This document shows, in pieces, positions 21,655 through 33,062 of a stretch of 64,000 nt of DNA. This DNA comes from Coriaria nepalensis. Its lineage: Eukaryota; Streptophyta; Magnoliopsida; Cucurbitales; Coriariaceae. Position 1 is the stretch's first letter. Each line of letters starts with the position of its first letter. The notes under the pieces are model-generated. The model worked only from the letters and a program-made list of their open reading frames with translations, was not told where the DNA came from and did not search any database. The stretch spans positions 441,501-505,500 of the forward strand of contig CP114489.1 in NCBI GenBank assembly GCA_027186245.1, read 5' to 3'. The translations under genes were made by a program, and so were the position numbers.

Positions 21655-24600
21655 ATGAAAATTCAAGGATATAGGGGTGTAGCGAGAAGAATTTGTTTAA
21701 CTGTTGTGGTTTACCTGATATGTGCTTCAGCTGCAACTAGTTCAGATAACAAAGAGACAGAAGAAGTCTTCTTGAGTCAATTAGCTGACCCAGAGACTGG
21801 GCAGGTCGATTCTAGCTTGGTGAGAGACTATACTCCTTTCTGGCTTTACTGTTATTATCAGTTTTTCATACTACGCTAAATCTTCTAATTTCAGCTCCAT
21901 AATGAAGTCTGATTTATTTTGCTGCCCTGAAAAATGAAAATTCTTTTTCATCATTTATTATAGTTTGAGTCATTTTTTAGCAAACCCTTGTGCTCGGATT
22001 TGAATGATGTAGTTGTAGAAAAATAGAGTTCTCTGGTTGAGAAATGTTCTTGTAGAAGTTGAACTATTTTTTTTTTTTTTGGGCCGAAGAACTAATTTGA
22101 AAATGTATTCTGCAGGCTGAACTATTGCGAATCAATTGCAACCTAGATTTGGTACATTTGAAGGAGTTTGATAACAGTATTGACTTATGCGTATCTGAAC
22201 AAGGGTCTGGTAGCAACGGTGAGATCCATTCAGAATGTTGGTTTGCAAAAAATGAACAGATACGGAGAACCTTTAGCGTCCTGCGTTCCCAGTTGAGGCA
22301 AATTGTCCTACATTGTATAAGAAAGAATAATGGTTTGATCCCCATCTCTGGAGAAGAAATTGACTCCACAAGTCGGTACCCTAAGTATCTTGAATCTCTA
22401 TTTCTGAAATTTTCAACACCTAGAAGGAATTTACAATCTATATTGCTTCAGAGTAGTGCTGAAGGGCCTGCTGTTGAGCCACCCGTTTTGAGTCCTGCAC
22501 CTTCCCCTTCTAGACCTCAGAGTCCTTTGTTATCTCCGGCACCACCATTTTTCCCGCCAAATTCCATACATTCAAGTTTGCAACCTTCATCTCAGGAAAG
22601 CTCTTCGGCAAGTCCGGGCTTTGCTCCAAATGTTCCAGAAGATAAGAAAAGCAATACCCACAGGGCAGTTATTATTGCAGTTGCTGTAACGGCATCAGTG
22701 ACGTTTCTTGTTGCAGCAATATGCTTTTTGTGCTGTATTAAGCTCTGTCAAAGGCCTTCCAAAGATAGACAAACGGATGAAAAACCTCTCCTTAGCTTCA
22801 GTTTAGGTGACTTCTCTGCTACACACTCACATCTTGTTCCTGCCGCATAAAAGTTCTCTTGCAATTTTGAAATAAAATAATCTTAAAACGATAATCTTTC
22901 AGGTTCTACTCCCAAGTCTTCAGCTTCTGGAGATTCGATTAAGGAAGGGAAGCTCCTGCATCAATCATTTGGCGATTACTCAAGTAACTATACGAAGTCC
23001 TCGTCTTCAAATAAGCATGAATTTGCATCTCTTGGAGCTGCTGCTGGGCCCAATAAATCCTCTGTTGAATTCTTCAACTTGTCCAGTAATACTAATTGGG
23101 AGCTACCTCCTCCTCCTGGAAGGGCAGTAATCCCTTCTGGTTTGCCTCCTTTAAAGCCTCCTCTTGGCAGGGCAAATCCTCTTCCGCCCGAACCACCATC
23201 TTCTTTTAAGATCCCCTCAGGCAGGGCTGGTCCTCATATACCTCCGCCTCCTGTCCCACCTCCCTCTGTGCGACCTTCTGGAAATGCTGCCCGCCCTCCA
23301 GGGCCACCTCCTCCTCCGCCACCTGGACCTCCTGGTGGGAAAACAGGTCCTCGTCCACCCCCACCTCCAAAGAGTGTTCTTACTCCGCCTCGACCACCTC
23401 CACCAGTAGCAGGTTCAAAGGCAGCTCGACCTTCAAAGAATCCATCTGAAGGAGCCGTGGACGATGATCCAGATGCTCCTAAAGCCAAGTTGAAACCGTT
23501 CTTCTGGGATAAGGTTCTAGCTACCCCTGATCAGTCAATGGTCTGGCATCAGATTAAATCAGGGTCTTTCCAGTAAGTAGCTGATTTGTCAGTCTTCAAC
23601 AACTTGTTACTCGATATATGTGTTATTATTTGTTGAGTCCTTTGAGTACATATGTTGCAGGTTCAATGAGGAGATGATAGAAACACTTTTTGGTTATACA
23701 CCTGTTGATAAGCCCAAACGTGACCAGAAGAAAGAATCTTCCTTGCAAGATCCAAATAAGTGCATTCGGATCATTGATTCAAAAAAGGCACAGAACCTAT
23801 CAATTCTTTTGCGAGCTTTGAATGTAACTAAGGAAGAAGTTTGTGATGCAATTAATGAAGGTATTTTACTCACACCCTCTCATTGTTGTACTTTACAAAT
23901 GTAGGTACTTGTATGCATCTTCGTCCATGTTGAAGGAAATTCAAACTGGTTCCTTTTATCTTTGATGTATTTTGTTCATCAAAGCACGCTGATTCCCATG
24001 GTATAGAAATCCTCGATGAAATTCTTATAGATGAAAGACCAGATAAGAGATGATATGCCTTTCAATATCATGATGATCCTGTCAATATTACTGTTCCTAT
24101 ACTCCGCGGAGAAAAAAATCTAAGCTTTCTTATTTGAAAGCAGGGAATGAGCTTCCATCTGAACTTCTTCAGAATCTGCTGAAGATGGCACCAACACAAG
24201 AGGAAGAACTAAAGCTGAGGCTTTTCAATGGTGAACTCCCTCAACTTGGCCCCGCTGAGCGGTTTCTTAAAGCCCTTGTTGACATCCCATTTGCTTTCAA
24301 AAGGTTGGAAGCATTGCTTTTCATTTGTACTCTTCAAGATGATGTTACCACAACAAAAGACTCTTTTGCCACCTTAGAGGTATGAATATAATTGCCTAAC
24401 TGTAATATTATTCAATTACCCACTCACTTGTGGAGCTTTTCTTAACCACGCTTCTGAAGGATATTAATTTCCATACAGAAGAGTCCCACATGTTTACTTT
24501 TGCTCCTCTTTTACTTAACCAGCCCTTACCCTTTTTGTCCTGCTTCCATGTACATGTTATTGATTGTATAGATGGGTATATCATAAAGCATGAAGTTAGG

Positions 24601-25560
24601 TATTATTGAAAAATGAGCAATTTCTTAAATCTTAGTGGGAAATTTATATTGCATTTTCCTCATTTGTGGCAGATTGCTTGCAAGGAACTCAGAAACAGCA
24701 GGCTGTTCCTAAAACTTCTCGAAGCCGTTCTTAAAACTGGAAATCGCATGAATGTTGGTACATTTCGAGGTGGTGCACAAGCATTCAAACTCGACACCCT
24801 TTTGAAACTGTCAGATGTGAGAGGAACAGATGGCAAGACCACACTCTTGCACTTTGTTGTTCAAGAGATAATTCGTTCCGAAGGGGTCAAAGCGGGCCGT
24901 GCAGCCCGAACAACAACCCAGAGCAGCAGCTTCTCTAGCGTACAATCAGTCGATCTCATTGAGGAAACATCTCAAGATACAGAAGAGCATTATCGTAGCC
25001 TAGGTCTCCAGGTTGTTTCAGGTTTGGACAGTGACCTTGAAAATGTGAAGAAAGCAGCTGCTTTAGATGCTGACAGCTTAACTGGAACTGTGTCCAAACT
25101 GGGCCAAGCCCTGATGAAGACCCGGAACTTTCTCAACTCTGATTTGAAGAGTCTTGGGGAAAATAATGCATTCTACCAAACGTTGAAAAACTTTGTTCAG
25201 AATGCTGAGGTGGACATTAGGTGGCTCCGCGAGGAAGAAAAGAGAATTGTGGATTTAGTGAAGAAGACTGGAGATTACTTCCATGGTAATGCGGGGAAGG
25301 ATGAAGGCTTACGCTTATTTGTTATAGTCCGGGATTTTCTGATAATGTTGGATAAGGTATGCAAGGAGGTAAAAAATGCACCCAGAAAGCTGCCTGCAGC
25401 AACTAAAATGGCTACAATTTCTTCTGATAGCAATCAGACTTCTGCAGCACCAAATTCATCGGATCCCGACCAATCACCATCTCCTGATCTTCGTCAACGG
25501 CTTTTTCCGGTTATCATGGACAGGCGAGTGGATAATTCTAGCTCAGACGATGAGAGTTGA
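21655..25560 (+). CDS. FH5: Group I formin (FH5-like), membrane-anchored actin nucleator
   Basis: Nucleates and elongates actin at membranes. Six exons: 21655-21819, 22116-22806, 22903-23572, 23661-23860, 24144-24379, 24673-25560, giving about 949 residues. Order of parts: signal peptide (about 1-27), extracellular region with Pro-rich [11 protein letters not shown], transmembrane segment (about 239-265), Pro-rich FH1 (about 353-455) and FH2 from about residue 477 ([10 protein letters not shown]) to about 900, with [27 protein letters not shown] and [20 protein letters not shown]. Two points are odd. The only usable donor for intron 2 (AG|GTGACT at 22806) cuts off the usual DFS after the LLSLSL motif. 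Three upstream ATGs crowd the start. The FH5 name rests on domain layout and neighbours. Confidence 0.92.
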
Positions 25561-26569
25561 CAGACTGTAGTGAACGGGTGCTAATGATGGTCCAATATTT
25601 TCTCATCTTATTGTGACGAAGGGTTAAGGGTACAGAAAAGGGTATTCCCAATCACAGTAACAGTTCGGTGGACTCTACTATAAACCTTCACGGGAACCTA
25701 ATTTTGGTTGTCATAGTTTCAGGACATCCATTTGCCCTATGGGTTGCGACTCCTGCGCAGGAGTCGCAACCCTTTTGTGAAAAAGAAAAGATTGTCTGAT
25801 TCGTGACATTTTGATGTAGGAGTAATTCTCTTAACTGGGTCATTACCTTGTTAAACCTACGAGTTACGTAAACCAGAATATTGATAAGATATTGGGTCGA
25901 AACCGGAAGTTAATTTCACCCATGCATTATTGGTTTTTAAGTGAAAATGGTTGAGAGTGTATACATACGTTAAACCATTGGCACAAACTAATCATCACTT
26001 ACGACAGAAACGCGTATCTATCAATTGCATCAATCATCTACCTCAGGCGCTTAACTAAAAATGCTAATACCCATTCAAAAGTCATAAAAAGGAACCTTCC
26101 ACAATTTAGTAACCTGAATATGTTCTTCCCCAAACTATCAAGAAATCGACAAAGTCGAATTGGGAATAAGACAACGATACGTCAACATTATCAAGAGTTT
26201 TCCTTTCTTGATGACGCAGTTAATTTACAGAACAGGGATATCTAATGTACATACCAAACTGAGAACACAACGAACACAATAGGAAAGCAGTGAGTTAAGA
26301 AAGATCAATTCTTGCTATTAAGGTAGTTAGGAACACAATTTAACAAGAGTTTAAACAATGAATTCCATGATTCTTCTATTGAGAAACAGTAGAAGATGAT
26401 GACTATATTCACATCACTACATTGAAATTTTGACAACTAACCCAATACAAATTTCATTATCACAAAGACACTTACTGTAACTAGAAAGGGAAACAAAAAG
26501 AAACGGAGGGGGGAAAGTAAGAGGAAAACAGCACAGAAGCCAATTCTGTAAAGATATAGAACTAACACT
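25561..26569. other. Formin 3' flank and H2A 3' flank
   Basis: Convergent spacer carrying the 3' UTRs of both genes. It contains a perfect 32-bp palindrome at 25741-25772, listed separately. No further gene is seen. Confidence 0.45.
25741..25772. repeat. Perfect 32-bp palindrome
   Basis: GGGTTGCGACTCCTGC is followed at once by its exact reverse complement, with no loop. It lies about 180 bp after the formin stop, probably in its 3' UTR. In RNA it would form a 16-bp stem apart from the tight turn. It could also be a collapsed MITE made of two terminal inverted repeats. Confidence 0.9.
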
Positions 26570-27194
26570 TCAATCATCGTCACCACCAGCGGCTTTTGAT
26601 GAGGTTCCAGTTTTCTTGGGTAAAAGCAGGTTGTGGATGTTGGGCATGACACCACCATTGGCAATTGTAACATCACCTAGAAGCTTGCTAAGTTCTTCGT
26701 CATTTCGCACGGCGAGTTGGATATGGCGTGGTACAATACGAGTCTTCTTGTTGTCTCTCGCTGCATTTCCAGCCAGTTCTAAGACCTGCAGATTTCAAGA
26801 TCCATTAACACCAAGTTTCATATCCACAAACCCGAGAAACACAATCAAATTCAAAATCCTAAATTGGCCGAAAAACTAGTGTTTTGTAGAGAGACTACAA
26901 GACCCCGAAGATGATGAGACTGCAGATTCGAAAACTACGAAACCCTAGATTCAGTTCAGAATAGGCCAGAAAAGGCATAAATAATGAAACACAGAGATAC
27001 AGTACCTCAGCCGCAAGGTACTCAAGAACAGCAGCGAGATATACTGGAGCTCCGGCACCAACACGCTCGGCATACTTTCCGGCCTTCAAAAAACGTGCAA
27101 TACGACCGACGGGAAATTGTAAACCTGCTTTGCTACTCCTGGAAGTAGCTTTCTTAGATGCGCCAGATCCTAAGGTCTTGCCTCTACCCGCCAT
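26570..27194 (-). CDS. HTA1: Histone H2A (canonical)
   Basis: Core nucleosome histone. Two exons: 27194-27006 and 26785-26570, giving 134 residues. The sequence runs [61 protein letters not shown], then [20 protein letters not shown] and [17 protein letters not shown]. The short tail ends in GGDDD, with no SQEF (so not H2A.X), no SPKK tail (so not H2A.W) and no H2A.Z hallmarks. The intron falls after AAE, as in plant H2A genes. The symbol follows synteny with Arabidopsis HTA1/RAT5; by sequence alone it could be any canonical HTA. Confidence 0.95.
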
Positions 27195-28219
27195 GGATAT
27201 ATATATAGCTTTAATACTGCAAAATTTGAAGGGGGGATTCCGAGAGGTCAATTTAGGTTCGTTACAAAGATGAGATAAATGGAAACGATGCTTGAATATA
27301 TAATAGGACGTGCAAGTTTAAAAAAGAAAAAACCAACCAATGGGATATAAGTACTCGGATCGAGTTTTGTGTCGGTTAGATTATAGATGCAAAGGACGGT
27401 AGAGATTAAAACGTATTCGGATTCGATGTTTGCGGTCTTTTTTGGGTGCGAGGTGGGATAGAGTTAGTATTGAATTGTCCAAAATGCCCTTGTTGGGCTA
27501 ATTAATTACATTCTTGTACGATACTAATTAATAATGATTCTTTCTCCAAAAAAAAAAGTGTTAATTAATAATGATTCCTGTACGGAACTTACGCAAAATT
27601 ACGTAATCAGTATGTAAGCTGGGGAAGCTTCCTATCCGTCAGTTATAATCCGTTGGGCCAAGAGGCTTTGAAGGCTCTGAAACCTCAGTCCTTCCAGCGG
27701 CCCAATCGTTATTCACCTCCGACATTTCTTGGCCAAATCTAAATCTTTCTGCATGCAGCCATGCAGCCATGCCCAAAAAAATATCAAATTAAAAAATATA
27801 ATTTAAAAATAAAAAAAAAAAAGTAAAGATTTACAGTGTTTCTCCGTCTGCAATTACTACTGATCATCAAGCCCTGCCATTACACTCCTTTAATCCACCT
27901 TGGATTGTCTTGTTCCCAAGAGCACAAGAATCTCAATTTCAAAAACTTCACTCCTTTAAATAGAAAATAAAACACTGAATTTGCTTCATCACAAAAATGA
28001 GATCTAAAAAGGACCACACCCTTCTACTTCTACTGCTTGAAAACTACTGAACAATGTCTTTTTTGTCGAGCCCTTTGTAACATTTTAGAAGTAGCGAAAA
28101 GGAAAAAAAAAAAAAAAATTGGAGGTAGAAAAGGCCTCTGTTCTTATTTTCATGCACTGAAAAAAAAAAAAAAAAGCCTTCCTGTCATCAACCAAAAGGA
28201 AAGAAAAAAGAAGAAGAAG
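27195..28219. other. Divergent spacer between H2A and the C2H2 gene
   Basis: Both genes read outward, so this 1-kb stretch holds both promoters. It contains two copies of a 17-bp stretch around TTAATTAATAATGATTC (about 27523 and 27561), a GGGCC/GGCCC pair near 27655-27705 and A-rich tracts at 27810-27825 and 28105-28175. No gene is seen. Confidence 0.4.
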
Positions 28220-29645
28220 ATGCCAACAGTTTGGTTCTCTTTAAAGAAGTCATTGCATTGCAAATCAGAGCCATCAGAAGTTCATGACCCAAAAGCTGGT
28301 AACAAGCATTTGAGCTCAATCCTAACCAAAAAGGCAGCGAGGTCAGGCTGTTCAAGGTCTATAGCAAATCTAAGAGATGTCATCCATGGAAGTAAACGAC
28401 ATCTCGAAAAGCCACATAGTTGCAGCCCAAGATCTATTGGAAGCAGTGAATTTCTCAACCCTATTACACATGAAGTCATTCTAAGCAACTCTAGGTGTGA
28501 ACTCAAAGTCACTAGCTTACTCGGTGGCTTACAAGAAGGCGGAGGCGGTTATGGTGGCAGTTCAACTTTCGAGGGTATGTTAAAGCCCGGAACACCGGGG
28601 CCAGGGCTGAACCCGGCAATGGACTATAACAAGCCCTCTTCAACTCCCTCAAGGAGGTTCCCTTTTCTAATGTCAGATAAAGAAGGGTCTAATACCACTG
28701 CTACTAGTAGGTTTGGTGGTTCTGCTAAGTATAATAGTTCAAGCAAGAGGGCCTCTCTTGAAACAGAAGCTAATAGTAGCCTTAATGGAGCTGGATCATC
28801 CTCTTCTTCTTCAATCACTTGTCACAAATGTGGAGAGCAGTTTAGCAAATGGGAAGTTGCAGAAGCTCATCATCTCTCCAAACATGCTGGTCAGAATCTC
28901 TTTTAAGCATTTCCGTTGTAGTTATAACTTATAAGCTTGTTTTCTTTATATTTTGTTTTTTTGTACATGCTAGCTATAATAGAGTACTCTATGTCTCTGT
29001 CTATGAACAGTTACTGAACTTGTGGAGGGAGATTCTTCGAGGAAAATTGTGGAAATAATATGCCGGACAAGCTGGTTAAAGTCCGAGAATCATTGCAGGC
29101 CAATAGAGAGGGTGTTAAAAGTACACAACATGCAAAGAACTCTAGCTAGATTTGAGGAATACAGGGAGATGGTTAAAAGCAAAGCGAGCAAGCTTCCAAA
29201 GAAACATCCTCGTTGCATTGCCGATGGGAACGAGCTGTTGCGGTTTTACGGCACGACCGCCGGCTGCTTGTTGGGCCTAAACGGGTCAGCCAGTGTTTGC
29301 ATATCAGAAAAATGTTGTGTTTGTCGGATTATACGAAACGGGTTTTCGGTAAAAAATGAGTTGAAGGAAGGGGTAGGGATTTTTACGACCTCTACCAGCG
29401 GGAGAGCGTTTGAATCGATCGAAGTAGTTGAAGGGGATTCTTGTTCTGTAAGAAAGGCTTTGATAGTTTGTAGAGTGATTGCTGGAAGAGTTCATAGGCC
29501 TTTGGAGAATATACAGGAAATGGTTGGCCAAGTTGGGTTTGATTCATTGGCCGGTAAAATCGGTATTTATTCCAATACCGAGGAGCTTTATTTGCTCAAT
29601 CCAAGAGCTCTGCTTCCTTGCTTTGTGGTCATTTGCAAATGCTGA
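28220..29645 (+). CDS. C2H2 zinc-finger protein with a C-terminal PARP-like (ADP-ribosyltransferase fold) region
   Basis: Two exons, 28220-28889 and 29011-29645, giving 434 residues. Residues 1-200 are Ser- and Gly-rich, with a basic segment (SILTKKAARSGCSRSIANLR). One C2H2 finger follows at about 201-222 (C201, C204, H217, H222; CHKCGEQFSKWEVAEAHHLS). The C-terminal 180 residues contain HNMQRTLARFEEYREMVKSK, then LLRFYGTTAGCLLG, CRIIRNGFSVK, GIFTTSTSGRAFES, KALIVCRVIAGRV and NTEELYLLNPRALLPCFVV. I read that order as resembling the PARP catalytic fold, with the usual HG replaced by YG. It matches the Arabidopsis At5g54630 family as I remember it. The biochemical role is unknown and activity is doubtful. 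Confidence 0.85.
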
Positions 29646-31183
29646 ACTGATCAGCAGATTAAAAATTATATCTCTTTGTTTACAGAAAAATCACCAGAAT
29701 GTATTATAGTGTGATTGAATTCCTTTCCTGCTATTTTGAAGCCTTGAAAGTGTTTGTGTTGGTGAAGAAAAAAAGTGTAAAAGTTTGTGTTTTTTTTTTT
29801 ACTTAGGCAATTTAGGTGGTTATGTAATAACTTATGTTATAAGCATTCATATTGCTTTGCAGACAGTTTTGAATATAAATGTCATCAATTTGAAATTAAG
29901 ATCCGGAAAAGAGAGAGAGAAGTATATATAAAGATAAGGTGATTCAAACAAGAGCATAAAGATCAAGATGTTTTTCTTTTTTTCATGTCTCATTGCTTGG
30001 TGTCGAGGAATATTTGATATTTGTCTCTTCCTTCCTGTCAAGCACCCTCTTTAGGCCTAATACCAGCAGCTAACATTTTAGATAAGGTCACTGTTCTCTC
30101 TCTCTCTCTCTCTGTATCAATTTGTAAGATGGTAACTTTGATTGATCAGTTAAAAAAAAAAAAAAGGAAGGTCCCAAGAACATGATTTCAGCTTCTTCCA
30201 CAAACATCAAAGTCATGAGTTGGTATATATATAAGTCTGGGCCTGTCACATGGGCCTCATAAATGGTATTACAACTACCCATCAAAGAAACACAGCACTG
30301 TCTTGAATGGAGTCTTAAATGTTAGAACAGAGAGGTAGTTTGATTGCAGATCAACTCCAATCCAAAAACATTGAAGTTGGACAAGACTCCGTGCTTTACT
30401 ACTATTACTATTATTACTGTTGTTTCTTGTTGACTTGGCCTCCTCAATCTCTGACTTCGTAACATTTCATAGAAAACTGGTAAATTACTACTAAGAACAG
30501 AGAAAATAGAGTTTGAAAGTTGGCATGAAAAGGGTGATGAAGGTGACTGGTACAGCTTTCTTTGCTAAGAAGTGAACATAAATATCACAGAAAAATGAAA
30601 GAAAGATGATATCTGAAATTTCTGAAAGAATCTTCTTTCTTTCTTACTTGGAAGCGGCAATATGCCATCAACCCCATTTATTATTTCGGTCACATTATGA
30701 ATTTAAGGTGATGAGGTATAACTCTGTCGATCTACATCATGGCTATATACTCTGTATTGAGATGGACTCTACTCTCTGTATTGATATCGACACTTATTAT
30801 AACTACCTAAACAAGTTTCAACACCACAAAACATGGACCACCGGCCGTTGTTTGCGGCCGATTATTCGACCGGGATGAAAGTTTCAAAACCTTAACTTTC
30901 ATATCACAAAACAGAGGAATTCGCTTGGAATCTACATATACATGGGTCATTATTTTCCTTCATTTCCAGTCAAAATGTATTCATTTACAAGCATTTGAGA
31001 TCGTCGTCTTAAGCAAACATGGAGAAAAACAAATAACGATCAGCCATGTTACAGACTCTATCGATTTGCAGCTGTCCTAAAAAAAACATTTTCTTTATCA
31101 TAAGACCAAAATCCAAAATCAGAGGAAAAAATAAAAGAAAAAGAAGATATGAAGGAATGAACAGACGAGATATAACCAATACC
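29646..31183. other. Spacer between the convergent C2H2 and CRLK1 genes
   Basis: Carries two 3' UTRs and a (CT)n microsatellite at 30095-30113. Open frames are short and low in complexity. No gene is supported. Confidence 0.4.
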
Positions 31184-33062
31184 TCAAACTTCAGATCCCT
31201 CAGCTGTACTGTCCATAGACAGTTCTCGTCTGTGCTCAGTCAAAGAAGTCTTAGAATCTGCTTGGTCCATATCGATAGCAACATCATCCGTTGTAGATGA
31301 CAAAGACTTCCTATGATGTCTTTTACTGACCCTCAGTTTTATAATCCGCGACAAAACTTGAACAATGTCCCTCATAACAGGCCTTTTTCTCGGGTTTCGG
31401 TTTATGCATTTATATGCAAGAGCCGCCACCTCATTCAGCTCTTGCGCGTCGAAATTTCCATCTAGACGGGCATCTACTATTTCTTCCCACCCCACTTTCC
31501 CCTCTGTATTCATGGCTGCCTGATCATCACATTACAAAAACATAATACTATTTCAGTATAATGATCGCAAAAACAATGTAGCAAACAGAGAGAGAGAGAG
31601 AGAGGGGGGTCTTACGAGCTCAACATATTCCATTAATCCTTGTTGAGGGTTTCTACCAGCTATAAGCTCAAAGAGCAATACTCCAAAACTGTAAACATCA
31701 CTTTTCTTAGTGAAGACCCTTGTAGATATATATTCTGGGTCAAGATACCCAAATGTTCCGCGAATATTAGCTGCATTTCTATCCATCATATCTTCTCTTG
31801 AAAGCCCAAAATCAGCAACCTAATTGATTGATCCATAAAAATATCACCAATCATAGTTTATATAGCCTAACCAATGATTGGGCACATATAGGATCAACAA
31901 ATGTTTTAAACATACCCGTGCTCTCAAGGCATGATCGAGCAGAATATTGGAAGACTTGATATCTCGGTGTATTACTGGAGGAACTGCCTGTAGTTGTATA
32001 ATAGAATCATATCTTAAGATTGAATCCATATGGGCACTAAGTAGACCTCTATTGCTTAGTGCATATGAAAATTATAAATGAAAACTTACACCATCATGAA
32101 GATATTCCAAGCCTCGTGCCACATCTAATGCTACATGAACCCGCATATCCCAGCTCAACGGTTCATTCTCTTCACCTGCATATAGAAGATAGATTCTCAC
32201 TTTCCAGTAAACAAATTATGCATTAGATGGATAGGAGTTAATTGTCCACTTACTGTACAAATGAGAAGCCAAGCTGCCCTTGCTCATGTAGACATATATA
32301 AGCATATTTTGGCTTCTTTCAGCACAATACCCAACCAAATTCACAAGGTTTCTATGATGCAACCGTCCTAACAACATAACCTGAGATTTATCAAATCAGT
32401 GACAGGTTAGAACTAGACGACCAAATTTGACGACACAGAAGAAGAATAAATCAATACGATTTGTCTAATGAAGAAAAATCATTAATAGTTACCTCTGTCT
32501 GGAACTCTCTCTCCCCTTGCTTAGAATCAGTAGCAAGAACCTTAACAGCAACAGTCTCCCCAGTTGACATCTGAGCTTTATAAACTGGACCAAATGCCCC
32601 TTGTCCTATGATAGTCGTAAAATTACTAGTAGCCTTTTGCAGATCCCTACACCATAAACACCAAGATTAAAAACCAAACCTTAAAAATCATAGTTATAAC
32701 CAGAAAACAAGCATCAACTTCTGATCAAAACTTATGAGAAGAACATACTTGTAAGAATACTCGGGTATTCCAGAAGCTGAGACGACATTACTTCTCTTAA
32801 ACCCTTCAAGCCAGAAGGTCATGGAACTCCTACCAGACTTAACCGGTGATTCTGGACCCAAGGTTGAGTCAGATAATATAGTACAAGAATCAGCGCCATT
32901 AGTACGAATAGGAATAGTGGCTGCTCTCCTTGAACTGCTATTCCCTATCTGGGATCTTTTCCTGTGATACCTAAAGCAAAACAGACTGAAAACGGCCAAA
33001 AGAATTCCGATCACAACCCCTATCGAAATCCCAATGATCAGCCCAGATGACTCCCCTTTCAT
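31184..33062 (-). CDS. CRLK1: Calcium/calmodulin-regulated receptor-like kinase CRLK1
   Basis: Plasma-membrane Ser/Thr kinase; in Arabidopsis it links cold-induced calcium signals to the MEKK1 cascade. Seven exons: 33062-32749, 32646-32493, 32380-32254, 32175-32090, 31987-31916, 31819-31616, 31519-31184, giving 430 residues (Arabidopsis 440). It has no ectodomain. A transmembrane segment at about residues 8-30 is followed by a Ser/Arg-rich region and the kinase: [10 protein letters not shown] (119-128), Lys140 in [14 protein letters not shown] (catalytic Asp236), DFG (254-256), [11 protein letters not shown] and [20 protein letters not shown]. Calmodulin-binding segments are expected near the N-terminus and in the Arg/Lys-rich tail ([14 protein letters not shown]). 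All catalytic residues are present. Confidence 0.95.

Noticed and set aside
23234..23488. Gly-rich frame antisense to the formin
   Set aside because: It is the mirror image of the Pro-rich FH1 coding sequence.
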